Below, piece by piece: positions 34,201-43,079 of a stretch of DNA of 52,428 nt (positions are counted from its first letter, which is position 1; each line of letters opens with the position of its first letter). The stretch is from Anaerolineales bacterium. Its GTDB lineage: Bacteria; Chloroflexota; Anaerolineae; Anaerolineales; Villigracilaceae. The DNA lies in NCBI GenBank assembly GCA_017985935.1, contig JAGNWT010000017.1, forward strand, positions 1 to 52,428, given 5' to 3'. A program made the translations under genes and the position numbers. The notes below the pieces were generated by a model. That model saw only the letters and a program-made list of their open reading frames with translations, was not told where the DNA came from and made no database searches.

Positions 34201-37200
34201 ACCGCCCCAGTGAAAGTTCCGGTGGTTTCGCGCGTTCCGTTATCGTCCACATCCGATGCGACCGTGTTTGGAATAGGTGCTTCGGTTTCGGCAATATCTC
34301 CGGCATCGGTGCGGGTGGTGGCTGATGACCAATATCCGTGCAAGGGTCCACCGACCTCAAATTCCGTCGAAGGGATGACAACCACGTAGTCACCTGACTC
34401 GAGTCCGTTGAAGAGATAATATCCCCGCACGCCGCCGGAAGTGGTGGTGGTGTCTGTAGCAACTGCAGATACGCCGGTGGGTGTACCTGAAAGATCAGCT
34501 GTCCATAACTCCACAGCCACACCATCCATTACGCCTTCTTCGTTCGTATCGATGGTGGAGTTGTTATTTGTGTCAAACCATAATCGATTGCCGATCGCGT
34601 ACCGATAGGCAAAACCAAAGTCCATGGTTGGGTTGGTCGTTGTGCCGGTGAGATTATCAACTGTGTTATAGGTTTGCGCGCTGCCCGGGGTAAGGCTGAG
34701 AGGCGCGACCGTGGTTGAAGAGACCTCACCGCTTAAAATACCCACTCCGTTATCATCGTTCTGAGTGTTGTTGTCGGGCAGGCTGGTATTGGCGGTGTCG
34801 AGAGTGCTGACCATACCTTCCGGCGGGGTGACCTTGATGACATATTCGCCATCTGGTTGCCCTGTGAAGTTGTAGATCCCGCTGGTGTTGGTGGTTGTTG
34901 AGTCCAGAAGTGTAATGCCGTCTGCGGAATACAGGTTCACCGCTACCGTCGAAAGAATCGTGTCGGTAGCCAGGCTGTAGAATCCGTCCTTGTCCAAGTC
35001 TGCGAAGACCAGGTCCCCAACGCCGGTTCTGTAGAAACCAAAGTCCACCTTCATGTTGGCGAAGTTATCGGGCTGTCCCTGCTGTGACCCGGTCAGGGTT
35101 GAGTCTAAATCACCTTCGAGCGTGGGTTCTGTATCACCGGTGGGAGTTCCACCAAGGGTGACGGGCAGGGAAAGGACCGCGCCAGTGAAGGCTCCGCTCC
35201 CTTGGCGGGTGCCGTTATCATCCCGGTCAATATCGTCGTCTGCGGTGTTGGGGTTTCCATCCAGCCCATTGGAGTCGGGGTCTGGCGCGGCGATCTCTGT
35301 GATGAGTCCTGCCGTGGTGCGTGAAACCGCCGATGACCAATACCCGACCAACGCGTCGTTCGTTCCGTTGGCGATGAAATTATCGGCAGTAACCACGACA
35401 ACATACGAACCCGGGGTCAGGTAATTGAAGAGATAGTATCCGCCGTTGGCGGTTGTGGTCGTGGCGATGGCAACCCCGGTTGGAAGAGAACCGCTTGCGC
35501 GATACAGTTCAAGCTGCACACCATTCACGGGTTGTTCATTTAAATCCATGAGGTTGTCGTTGTTCGTATCGAACCAGACGCGGTTTCCCAGACTGTAGAT
35601 ATAGACAAAACCAAAGTCAATGGTCAGGTCGCTATAGGCGTCTGTCTCTCCGTAACGCCCGATTGAGCCGGCTCCATCACCGGCGGTTGGATTGTATCCA
35701 AGAGTGGTCAAAACATTTCCGCTGACCGTTTCACCGGTCGGTTGACCTGTGAGCGTGCTGCCGGTCATGTTGATGCGAGTGGAGAGGATGCCATGCGGTG
35801 AAAGGATTACATCGCCCGGCAGGGATCGATCTACGCCGTTATCGCGGCTATCCAGATTATTGGCGGCGTTATCCACATTGCCGGTACTGCTGATAAATCC
35901 GAACAACGTTCCGGCAGCGGCAAAGTTGGACCTATCCACGCCGACGAGATAACTTCCAGGTGGGAGATTGTCAAAGAGATAGTATCCATTGGCGTCGGTG
36001 GTGTCGAACGCCAGCCAGTCATCGGTGCGGTCGCCGATGATGTTGATATCGTCCGGGATGCCATCGAGCGTATTTTCCTGATACAGGCTGACCCGGGTTC
36101 CGGCAGGGACGAACGGCTCGCTTCCATCTCGAATGCCATTATTGTTGATCCCGCCCACGCCTGTGCCATTGTCGAACCACAGATAGTTCCCAATGCTGCG
36201 AGCCCGGCGGACAAACCCAAAGTCCATGGTCAGGTTGCTGTCTGCATCTGCCTGCCCGAATCGTCCGCGCCCATCGGGACCGTAAAGCCCTACATTCGTG
36301 GAAACATCGGTTTCGTTTGTGGGTGTTATCGGCTCACTGTTGTACGCCATGCTGATTCGAGAGCTAGTGATGCCGGCGGTGGCGGGGTTGGTTACGTCGA
36401 TGCCGTTATCATCTTTATCTTCGGTGTCATCGGCGGGAGCGGTGGTTTGGTTCCCATCGTAACTGCTGATGTAGTTGGCAAGCGGGTTGCCCGGGACGGT
36501 ATCGCCAGCGACATTTCCAAAATTATCATCCGGGATGTGAATGTAGTAATCGGTGCCGGGTTGTATATATTCGAACAGGTAATAACCCAGAGTATCTGTT
36601 GTAACAAAGCGTACGAAGGTGTCACTCGCGATCTGTAAACCGTTCGTTCCGTTCGTATCTCGCCAGAGTTCCACACGTACGCCGTTCACGCCCGGTTCTG
36701 TGCCGTCTTGCAAGCCGTTGTTGAAGCCGGCGCGGAAAGGTGTGGTCCCGGCGCCGCTATCGAACCAGACTCGATTGCCAAGACTCATGGGCGGAATGAA
36801 GCCAAAGTCCACGGTCAGGTTGCTGGCTTCGTCGGTCTCGGAATATCTTCCGCGTGAAAGGGGACCATCCCATTCGGTGGGGTTGACCCCAAGATTGGGA
36901 GTTGCGGCATTGTTGTCGGGGTCGGCTTCGTTGCTTAGGTGGGTCTCACTGGTCTGCTCGTTTTCTGTGCGGCTCAGAACGATCACTCCGCTAAAGATAC
37001 CGCTGGTTTCCGGCGAATTGCTGTCGATGCCGTTATCGTCACTGTCTGTTGCGGGGAGGTTCGTGTTTGTTGGCACGCCGACATTTTCGTTGCCTGTGGT
37101 TTGGCTGCTGAACCAGCCGTCGAGCGGTTGGCCCGGGCCAAATTCACTGGCTGGGATCTCAACATAGTACGAGCCTGGGTCGAGGTTGTCGAAGAGGTAA

Positions 37201-40200
37201 AAACCGTTCGCATCGGTGATATCCGTGCGGATCATTTCCGCGGCTTCAGGTGTGCTGTTGCCGTTGCCATCTCGGTACAAGCGGACATCAACACCCACTA
37301 CAGGGGGCTCGCCCGCCTGCCTGATGCCGTCGTTGGTCACGCCGCCTCCGCCGGTGCCGTTATCGAACCAGACGTGGTTGCCGATGCTGAAAGGCAGGTC
37401 GGTTCCACCAAAGAAACCAAAGTCGATGGTGAGATCGCTGTCATTGTCGGTTTCTCCGTTTACGCCGCGCCGTGTTCCCGCGGGACCATCGCGGTCGTTT
37501 GACGAAAGGTCGGTCTCTGCCAATGGCTCAGAATTAGGCGTCAGCACGAAGGATGCGCTGAAGACTTCCTGCCCGGGTGTGATGGGATCGATCCCGTCAT
37601 CTTCGCTATCGACCGTATTGGTGGGCGGGTTGGTGTAAGTGGTTGAAGCAGGGATGCCTGTGCTGCTGCGCTTTTTATCCAGCGCTGCGTTCGTTAAGAA
37701 GTTACTGGCAGGGATGCCGATGATATAGCGGTTGTTGCTGGCTGTTACCGAGTCGTGGAGGATATTGCTGAACAGGTAGTAGCCGCCGACATCTGTGGTG
37801 GTGGTTGCGATCGCGGGTCCATCGGGACTTCCATTGTTATCTGCGTCTCGATATAAGTTGACGACCACTCCGAGAATGCCGGGGTTGGTGTCATCAGGGG
37901 CATTGATCGTGCCGCTGTTGTCTGAGTCTCTCCAGACCCGGTTGCCGACGCTCATGATCTCGGGAATGGTGATGCCGACCTTGCGCGGTTCAGAGGCGAG
38001 CAGGTCCCGAATGCCGGTGCCTGAGTCGTAGGAGCCGACATGAGCAAAGGAGTTCCATGCGATCTCTCTTGACTGCGCGTCGTCATTATTGAAGGTGCCG
38101 ACCAGTGGTGTATCTGAGGGAATGTACATCGGCACGCCAAAGCGCACTTCATTTGCGGCGGCAGGCTGGATCACTGAGCCTGCGTTCAGGCGGATGCGAT
38201 ATGAGCGGGCGGTGGTCCAATCGCTGGTCCAGGTGTTGTTGCAGCCGGCGGGTAAAAGAGCGCCGACCGCTTCGTTGAAGACTTCGGGGCGGCATGGATT
38301 GGTTGTTGTGTTGTATTGGATGGTGAAGTTTGCGCCGGTTAACCCGGTTCCGCTGAGGAAGGTCACAGGTCCGCGCAGGTAAGGTCGGAACTCTGATAAC
38401 CGCGAGGTGCTGGCAAGGGTTCCACCTGATCCTTTGTCTCCATAATAAGGCAGAATATCGTAGAGCACATAATTGAGCATGTCTACATTGCCGTCGTTGA
38501 AGATCCGCAGGTTGTACTCAAAGTCATCCAACAGCGGATTGATGGCAGGCGGCGGGGGAACGAATTGATTGTTGATGAACGCGTTTTCAGGGTAAGCCTG
38601 AGCGATACATGGGAATCGGGTAAACGGATTGCTTCCGCCTCCCGGGAGACCGGTCGTTCCACCATTCGGGCAGGTTGCATCAGGGAGGAAAGTGGTGGCA
38701 TCCACGACGATCGCGTTCTGTAGATCGGTACTGCGGATCCATTTTTCTCCGCGCAAGGCTGCGGAACGCTCGACCACATACGTGTCACTTCTCTGGCAGG
38801 CCGGGTCCGTGAGGTCTCCATCTCCATCGATATCCCCGTTATCAGAGTCTTGCACTTGTGTGCCGACCTCGCATCGGACATTTGTGGAGTTGGTCACTAC
38901 ATAAACATTATTCGTGCGCGTGCCAGTGGATTGACCAACAGGGATGCGGGCGTAGAACTCCACGGTCAGGGTGTGACTGCCAAGTGTCAATGGAGTGATG
39001 GAGAGTCCCGTAAAATCCCACCGCAGGGTGTTTGCTGCGCCGGGGTTGGGTCCGCTTTGAGTAAAGGTCGGTTGTGTGCCCATTGTCACATTGTCAAGTT
39101 TGGCGGTGCCGTTTCGCACGAAGATCAGATCATTGGGCAGGGTATCTTGAATGATCGGGTCGATCAACGGAGCGGAAGAACGTTCGGTGAGTTCCATCGT
39201 GATGACATAGCGCAGGGTGTCTCCCGGCAAAATGCTGGTATCGGATGTGAAGGTGGCGATGGTGGGGTCATCGAGATTGTCGTAACTATTGCCGGCGGTC
39301 TCGGTCTTTGATATGCGGAGGCTCGCGTAGTCACCTTGTACGGTCATGGTTTCATTGAAGCATGGGTCGGTGACAGCGCCGGTGTTATCCACGCGTGTGA
39401 CTTGCAGACAGTTGGTGTATGTGCTGCCGATCACGGCTGCCGGCATATTCGCGTTAGAGGGTGCATCTGCAGTGGTTGGGGTTGCGCGCGGAGTGACCCG
39501 GATCTGCGGGGCGGTGGTAAAGGCCCAAGTGTATGGTAAGCCGGGTCTGGTGGTCAGCGCATCAAAGGGCAGGGTTTCATCGGAATCATATTCAAACCGC
39601 CAGCGAACATTAGTTATATTTGCTGCAGGCGCTGTGATGGTGGAGTTGGTGTTGTAACTGATGGGCTGGGAAGGGAAAGCCGTGTAACTATTACCGTTAT
39701 TGGTGGAGTACTCAATATACGCGCGGACATAATCGAAGGCTGATGACCATTGACCGCTTGTCACTTCGGTTACTTGTAATTGAGCCGGCAGGTTGTCGAT
39801 TAAAGTGACATCGTTGGCCGGGAAGTTGGTTCCATTGGTATTCAAATTGAGATTGAAACGCGCTGTGCCCGTAAACCCTACGGGATCTCCCGCATCGGTC
39901 TTGGTGTACGTGGGCACAGCTTTAATGATATCAATGATGTGCGTGATGGTGGCTGGTGTGGAGTTAAAACAGTTTACGCAAATGGTGTTGGTAGAATCAA
40001 GATAGCTGGCTTGTACGCTTGCGGTATTCGTGATCGTATCTTGCTCGTTAAACACTGCGTCGGGATAACGCATCGTCACATAGCGGTTTACACAATTCGG
40101 GGGATAGACCGGACCAACAAAGGCCGGCCAGGTCACGACTCCGTTCGTTTCTGTGCCGCCGTTCGAGGCAGAGATAAAGACCGAGCCTGCAGGCAGGGTA

Positions 40201-40904
40201 TCGCTAAATATGATGCTCTCCAACGCCGCATTTCCACTTCCGGTGGGCGGGGTCGTTGGGCATAATCGCAGAAGATATGTAACGTCTGTATCAAGAGTCG
40301 GATTGATGGAAGGGCTGTAAAGCGATTTGGTCACAGCCCAACTGGGCTGCACGCCACCGATGCTGATCGGCGGCGCGGAAGCGGGGGTTGCCACCTGCCA
40401 GGAGACTGCTCCCGGTGGGTCGATGCGACCGGTGACTGTATTTGTGATCGATTGAGGTAGGGGGCGAAGGTTGTAATCCACCTGAACGGCTATCGTAGCA
40501 TCGAACTGCGAGCCATCCGGCAGATTCAAATCATCTCTCGTGATCGTGACCGTGCGGGTACCGCCATTATAGCTAATGGTAAAACCACCTGGCACAGATG
40601 AGCTTGGGGGAGGCAGGTAGGTCATTCCGGCGGGTATAACGTCGGTGATCTCCATGATTCCGCAAGAGGTCGTGAGACTGCTGCATTCGAAACGAATACG
40701 ATAGCGGATCACATCCCCGACCTGGGCAGAGGTGACATTGTTTTCGGTCGATTTATTGAGGATGAGCTGGGGAATCCCCGTTTGGGCTTGGGCTATCGGC
40801 GCAGGAGATTGTGTAAATAAGATCCCCAGAATCATTACCACTGCCAACAGCCTAACCACGGCTTGTCGGAGGTTAGCCTTGGTACTACCTTTCGAAAAAT
40901 CCAT
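31275..40904 (-). CDS. Giant secreted DUF11/SdrD-B surface protein with LPRTG motif and C-terminal sortase domain
   Basis: A 3209-residue protein. Order: signal peptide (about 1-42, hydrophobic LLAVVMILGILFTQ, cut near AQAQ); DUF11-like adhesion domains (about 45-980); eight SdrD-B-like repeats (985-2440); four more DUF11-like units (about 2445-3020); an LPRTG motif (3043-3047) followed by FEPG; then a sortase class E/F-like catalytic domain to the end. The sortase residues are present: H122-type histidine in ALTAHAY (H3122), cysteine in TLITCDTY (C3185) and arginine in YRVAVR (R3198 or R3202). No transmembrane helix or basic tail follows LPRTG, so ordinary wall sorting is unlikely. Anchoring, self-cleavage or self-linkage are open. 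AGGAG precedes the ATG by eight bases. Monocistronic, with own promoter and terminator. Confidence 0.92.
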   Translation of the reverse strand: MDFSKGSTKANLRQAVVRLLAVVMILGILFTQSPAPIAQAQTGIPQLILNKSTENNVTSAQVGDVIRYRIRFECSSLTTSCGIMEITDVIPAGMTYLPPPSSSVPGGFTISYNGGTRTVTITRDDLNLPDGSQFDATIAVQVDYNLRPLPQSITNTVTGRIDPPGAVSWQVATPASAPPISIGGVQPSWAVTKSLYSPSINPTLDTDVTYLLRLCPTTPPTGSGNAALESIIFSDTLPAGSVFISASNGGTETNGVVTWPAFVGPVYPPNCVNRYVTMRYPDAVFNEQDTITNTASVQASYLDSTNTICVNCFNSTPATITHIIDIIKAVPTYTKTDAGDPVGFTGTARFNLNLNTNGTNFPANDVTLIDNLPAQLQVTEVTSGQWSSAFDYVRAYIEYSTNNGNSYTAFPSQPISYNTNSTITAPAANITNVRWRFEYDSDETLPFDALTTRPGLPYTWAFTTAPQIRVTPRATPTTADAPSNANMPAAVIGSTYTNCLQVTRVDNTGAVTDPCFNETMTVQGDYASLRISKTETAGNSYDNLDDPTIATFTSDTSILPGDTLRYVITMELTERSSAPLIDPIIQDTLPNDLIFVRNGTAKLDNVTMGTQPTFTQSGPNPGAANTLRWDFTGLSITPLTLGSHTLTVEFYARIPVGQSTGTRTNNVYVVTNSTNVRCEVGTQVQDSDNGDIDGDGDLTDPACQRSDTYVVERSAALRGEKWIRSTDLQNAIVVDATTFLPDATCPNGGTTGLPGGGSNPFTRFPCIAQAYPENAFINNQFVPPPPAINPLLDDFEYNLRIFNDGNVDMLNYVLYDILPYYGDKGSGGTLASTSRLSEFRPYLRGPVTFLSGTGLTGANFTIQYNTTTNPCRPEVFNEAVGALLPAGCNNTWTSDWTTARSYRIRLNAGSVIQPAAANEVRFGVPMYIPSDTPLVGTFNNDDAQSREIAWNSFAHVGSYDSGTGIRDLLASEPRKVGITIPEIMSVGNRVWRDSDNSGTINAPDDTNPGILGVVVNLYRDADNNGSPDGPAIATTTTDVGGYYLFSNILHDSVTASNNRYIIGIPASNFLTNAALDKKRSSTGIPASTTYTNPPTNTVDSEDDGIDPITPGQEVFSASFVLTPNSEPLAETDLSSNDRDGPAGTRRGVNGETDNDSDLTIDFGFFGGTDLPFSIGNHVWFDNGTGGGGVTNDGIRQAGEPPVVGVDVRLYRDGNGNSTPEAAEMIRTDITDANGFYLFDNLDPGSYYVEIPASEFGPGQPLDGWFSSQTTGNENVGVPTNTNLPATDSDDNGIDSNSPETSGIFSGVIVLSRTENEQTSETHLSNEADPDNNAATPNLGVNPTEWDGPLSRGRYSETDEASNLTVDFGFIPPMSLGNRVWFDSGAGTTPFRAGFNNGLQDGTEPGVNGVRVELWRDTNGTNGLQIASDTFVRFVTTDTLGYYLFEYIQPGTDYYIHIPDDNFGNVAGDTVPGNPLANYISSYDGNQTTAPADDTEDKDDNGIDVTNPATAGITSSRISMAYNSEPITPTNETDVSTNVGLYGPDGRGRFGQADADSNLTMDFGFVRRARSIGNYLWFDNGTGVGGINNNGIRDGSEPFVPAGTRVSLYQENTLDGIPDDINIIGDRTDDWLAFDTTDANGYYLFDNLPPGSYLVGVDRSNFAAAGTLFGFISSTGNVDNAANNLDSRDNGVDRSLPGDVILSPHGILSTRINMTGSTLTGQPTGETVSGNVLTTLGYNPTAGDGAGSIGRYGETDAYSDLTIDFGFVYIYSLGNRVWFDTNNDNLMDLNEQPVNGVQLELYRASGSLPTGVAIATTTTANGGYYLFNYLTPGSYVVVVTADNFIANGTNDALVGYWSSAVSRTTAGLITEIAAPDPDSNGLDGNPNTADDDIDRDDNGTRQGSGAFTGAVLSLPVTLGGTPTGDTEPTLEGDLDSTLTGSQQGQPDNFANMKVDFGFYRTGVGDLVFADLDKDGFYSLATDTILSTVAVNLYSADGITLLDSTTTNTSGIYNFTGQPDGEYVIKVTPPEGMVSTLDTANTSLPDNNTQNDDNGVGILSGEVSSTTVAPLSLTPGSAQTYNTVDNLTGTTTNPTMDFGFAYRYAIGNRLWFDTNNNSTIDTNEEGVMDGVAVELWTADLSGTPTGVSAVATDTTTTSGGVRGYYLFNGLESGDYVVVIPSTEFEVGGPLHGYWSSATTRTDAGDIAETEAPIPNTVASDVDDNGTRETTGTFTGAVVSGLITLETGANEPPGETDLEGGFTPPQGQPDAQSNLTVDFGFYTIQLGDLVWNDANNDGLTPTETGLSNVDLQLWAKDGLIPLQTVTSVGGTYSFSGLPQGNYFVRIPAAEFNPGGTLRNYISSTAGITAPFPYEPGMDVDGVTTDHDDNGTAIGVTAGPDGTYNSSLGLGGYVQSTTFALSPGAEATFDHALGLTSEPRVDFGLYTKSLADLVVTKTDGVNLYIPSSTLNYTITITNKGPSDVFNAQVDDAIPPQVATWSWTCAATNPVNSNCSSATLNSSNFQDFVDLLQGESLTYQVTANIAATPSGRLDNTVTVTNPVNELNLTDNTATDQDDLASLQVTKDDGLSIVSAGNTITYQVVVTNNGMVDLTDITVTDTLPDDLTFVSAIPAPASQAGNILTWTGIALAKDANTSISITATVKDSPASTITNTVTAEDSLTKTKRTVEDTDSTASVPNNNITKTLVSSEAAHTTNPEVAIGEILTYEVVMSVPTGSMNNALLVDLPQTGLAFVDLTSLTVSDPDTDGSSPADTGLYSSIMTFDLGTGVCTNCADGLSVGTSNPLIESTGNKITYDFGTLTNSGSSTETITIRYTMIVLDIASNQYGLGTTLTNSVTWSWGGNNVLEPKSPPVVKVVEPELSIDKSAQPNMALYGAPVVFTLDIAHTAQSTADAFDVIVKDVLPSGLSFIPGTEKFTRTSGSLLQAPSFDYDTATTTLTFVWDEFQLGQSAQLEFQAIFVGPSPVDNSANVEWTSLLIDPTPPSVTPDRRSIYNTKSTERWYDPASSSGLDDYGVEDTIRIHLPQRLPRTGFEPGVVIPLTAMPANISYTQTDLMLEIPRLGVKLNILGVPFDVDNWNLTWLSGNAGWLEGSAFPTHAGNSALTAHAYLADGTVGPFAKLSSLRYGDQIIIHLGGQRYIYEIRQNLRVGPNSMSVLKHEEYSWLTLITCDTYNEKTKDYTYRVAVRAVLVKVE
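31278..31778 (-). other. LPRTG motif and sortase domain coding segment
   Basis: The LPRTG codons lie at 31764-31778. The sortase core begins about 22 residues later (YTQTDLMLEIPRLGVKLNI), with the catalytic histidine codon at 31539-31541 and the cysteine codon at 31350-31352. The gap between motif and enzyme (GVVIPLTAMPANIS) is too short and polar to be a membrane helix. Confidence 0.85.
33580..37952 (-). repeat. Eight tandem SdrD-B-like repeat units in the giant protein
   Basis: Each unit opens with a motif of the form S-[IVL]-G-[ND]-x-[VL]-W-[FN]-D and closes with L-T-[VIM]-DFGF. Opening residues are at 985, 1173, 1374, 1570, 1771, 1961, 2103 and 2282 (DNA 37952, 37388, 36785, 36197, 35594, 35024, 34598, 34061). 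Units are 142-201 residues. Calcium-loop-like strings (DTNNDN, DLDKDG, DANNDG) follow the opening motif in several units. DNA copies have diverged, so this is an old protein-level repeat, not a recent DNA duplication. Confidence 0.85.
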
Positions 40905-41044
40905 GATCCCTGCTCCTATGAACTAGTCAATAGCCAAACCTGAAGATCCACCGGTGATTTCTGTTTTGAAGAGACTATTTCTAAAGCAGGTGCCTAATAT
41001 TAAAGCGGGGCAGATGAATCAACCTAAAAAGAGTACTTTTCTTG

Positions 41045-41073
41045 ATTTTATTATTCTTGGGAGGTAATGTCAA
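41045..41073 (-). promoter_or_regulatory. Promoter of the giant surface-protein gene
   Basis: On the minus strand TTGACA (41068-41073), 17 bases, TAAAAT (41045-41050). Transcription would start near 41038 and leave a leader of about 134 bases, long enough for regulation, although no riboswitch was recognised. The 40905-41283 gap holds this promoter and the terminator at 41224-41257 and no gene. Confidence 0.75.
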
Positions 41074-41223
41074 TTTTGGGCATGTCACATCTATGTAATG
41101 CAAAATTGATGATTTATTTTCTTGAAACCGGTCGATTTTGACCTGTCTCGCCGATCAAAACTCCGCTCTCAGATTACCCATTCCTGTGAGTGGCTTGCTC
41201 CTTCGTTATTGGTCATCATCTAT

Positions 41224-41257
41224 AAAAAACAAACTGTCCAGACAAAAGACAGTTTGT
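41224..41257 (-). terminator. Terminator of the accessory gene run
   Basis: Perfect 10-base stem ACAAACTGTC / GACAGTTTGT with a 9-base loop, followed on the minus strand by TTTTTTAT. It lies about 27 bases after the stop of the gene at 41284. Confidence 0.88.
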
Positions 41258-41283
41258 TTATGCAAGATTTTTCCATGCCGATC

Positions 41284-41778
41284 TTACCGGATCAGTTTTT
41301 CGATCTTGACCCGATGATGCTCGGCTTCCTCTTTATTCTTAAAGTTGCCTATTTCTATTTTTTGTCCGCTTGCAAAAAAGAACTGCAGGCTGTAAGTTGA
41401 AGGTCCATCCGTCCAATCATGTTTGGTGATCTCGAATTTGACCAGTTCACTAAACCGAAAGTTTTTCTTGTGAATTGGCATGATCATAGATTCATACGAA
41501 TAGTGAATTGTTCGGGTTTTGACCGAGAAATTCAATATTTGATTGAGCCCAAAAAGCCCGGCCGCTAAAAATGATCCGCCCAGCAAGATGGCGCCGATGG
41601 AAATGAGGATTGGCAAAGCTAAATAGATGCCCACCCCATTCCATTGGGGACGAACAAGAAAAGAATAAGGTGCAAAAAAGACCCCGATCAAACCGAGGAT
41701 TGAAAGAAATATCCTTATTCCATTTGGCACTTTTTCTGTAAAAGTGAGTTCGTTTTCTTTCTCTTGTATCTGGGTCAT
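41284..41778 (-). CDS. Small membrane protein with PH-like C-terminal domain, unknown
   Basis: A 164-residue protein, not recognised. Two transmembrane helices (about 20-42 and 52-75) are followed by a beta-rich C-terminal part of about 85 residues (YESMIMPIHKKNFRFSELVK, then TYSLQFFFASGQKIEIGNF) that reads like a small bacterial PH-type domain, with alternating strands and a final helix. AGGG lies near the ATG. Last gene of the accessory run, with a terminator just behind. Function unknown. Confidence 0.65.
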   Translation of the reverse strand: MTQIQEKENELTFTEKVPNGIRIFLSILGLIGVFFAPYSFLVRPQWNGVGIYLALPILISIGAILLGGSFLAAGLFGLNQILNFSVKTRTIHYSYESMIMPIHKKNFRFSELVKFEITKHDWTDGPSTYSLQFFFASGQKIEIGNFKNKEEAEHHRVKIEKLIR

Positions 41779-41833
41779 GTTCTATTTCCCTGATATGGCA
41801 GATGCAAAATTCAAACCAGCGGTCTAAACTGTT

Positions 41834-42262
41834 TTATTTTCCATTCTTGCATTGATCATAAAACGCCATAAATTCCTGCTTGCGTTCGGAAATACCTAAA
41901 AACGAGATCAACTCGTCCACAGAATTGAGCAGATCAAGTTTGACCGGAACCTTGCTAGGCAGCAATTTTAGGCTGTCTGAAATCAAATGAATTGCTTTGC
42001 TGGATGTAAGTGCGATAACCTGCTCAGGTTCGAGTTTCTTTCGGGACAAATTATTGGTAAATTCAATGGCGAACCGCATGTCTTGCAATTCAAAATCGGT
42101 CTCCGCAGAAAGTAGATCGACAATTGTCACCATACCCCATTTTCGAAGTTTATCTTGAGAGGCGATCTCTGCTGCTTTGAAATAATCCGAGCCTGTTACC
42201 AGCCCATCTCCAATAAAAAGAATGAGGTTGAATTCAGGGTTGATGTAGCAGCGAATGGGCAT
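41834..42262 (-). CDS. Uncharacterised protein, STAS/SpoIIAA-like pattern
   Basis: A 142-residue cytosolic protein (start MPIRCYINPE at 42262, AAGG nine bases upstream; an earlier ATG at 42325 has no such site). The layout, with an early beta strand pair NLILFIGDGLVTGSDYF, then VTIVDLLSAETDFEL and a helix-strand alternation, recalls SpoIIAA/STAS-like domains of unknown role. No catalytic motif is seen. Confidence 0.55.
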   Translation of the reverse strand: MPIRCYINPEFNLILFIGDGLVTGSDYFKAAEIASQDKLRKWGMVTIVDLLSAETDFELQDMRFAIEFTNNLSRKKLEPEQVIALTSSKAIHLISDSLKLLPSKVPVKLDLLNSVDELISFLGISERKQEFMAFYDQCKNGK

Positions 42263-42349
42263 GGATTTGTGCCTTTGAGTAAAAGATATTTGCTGTATGG
42301 ACCAAGGGGTCTCAGCCTGAAGCAATGACCGGAGACAATACTAAAGTAT

Positions 42350-42940
42350 TTATAGCATTGCTTCAGGTCTATCGCGTTCGATCATGGCTAAATATTGATC
42401 TCGTGTTCCGCCTGCGAGAGGTTTAACCATAATACGAAGGATATTTGTCTGACGACCTATTATAAAGCCATCGCGTGTCCGGATTTGAATGTAACCAAGC
42501 CGCTTCCAAAAATTTTCGGCTCGCAAATTCCCTTTTACAACCCCAATGCGCAACCAGTTGGCTCCGTTCGAGATCGCCCAGGATTCCAGACTGTGGTAAA
42601 GAATTTGAGATTGTCCGGTCCCATACAGAGATGTGGCGACCATAAATAGCCCAATATGCCAGACGCCTGCAACAAGAAAATCAGAAATAATATTTGCAAT
42701 TGCCACGATCGAACCTGTTTCATCTAAATATCCGATGATCCATTTTTGGGAAAAAGTTAGCCAATCGGGTAATTGACCGGAGATTTCTTCACGAGCTTCA
42801 TGTGGATGGGCTGGTTCTCCCTGTACAGCAAGGAAATACTCGGGGTTTTCCTCAAAAAAACTCTGCAGCAAACACTCGTGCTCAGATGTGATTTCAAGGG
42901 TATTGAGATTTGAAATTGGAGATTGCGGCAGATGAATCAT
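42350..42940 (-). CDS. GNAT-family N-acetyltransferase
   Basis: A 196-residue acetyltransferase. The GNAT core is visible in WHIGLFMVATSLYGTGQSQILYHSLESWA (acetyl-CoA loop around YGTGQS) and the C-terminal AENFWKRLGYIQIRT. The N-terminal 60 residues are longer than in minimal GNATs. Within the accessory run; the substrate is unknown. Confidence 0.82.
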   Translation of the reverse strand: MIHLPQSPISNLNTLEITSEHECLLQSFFEENPEYFLAVQGEPAHPHEAREEISGQLPDWLTFSQKWIIGYLDETGSIVAIANIISDFLVAGVWHIGLFMVATSLYGTGQSQILYHSLESWAISNGANWLRIGVVKGNLRAENFWKRLGYIQIRTRDGFIIGRQTNILRIMVKPLAGGTRDQYLAMIERDRPEAML

Positions 42941-43079
42941 GAACTTACTTTGCAGTTTGCACGGTTGAGAAATATGGATTGGGTGGGGGCTGGTTCAGAT
43001 CAAGTCGCTTGTGATACTTCATCGAGCCTTTAATACCTGATTCTTTAGGTAATACCGATACTGGGCGCTTTTGAAGGTA

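Noticed and set aside
33242..40265. Many plus-strand open frames opposite the giant surface gene
   Set aside because: They mirror the repetitive, GC-biased codons of the minus-strand gene, show low-complexity products and lack ribosome-binding sites; the 3209-residue frame with recognisable domains explains the region.
31275..40904. Recent DNA-level tandem repeats in the surface gene
   Set aside because: The eight units are similar only at the protein level and differ in length and in most codons, so no recent expansion or assembly collapse is indicated.
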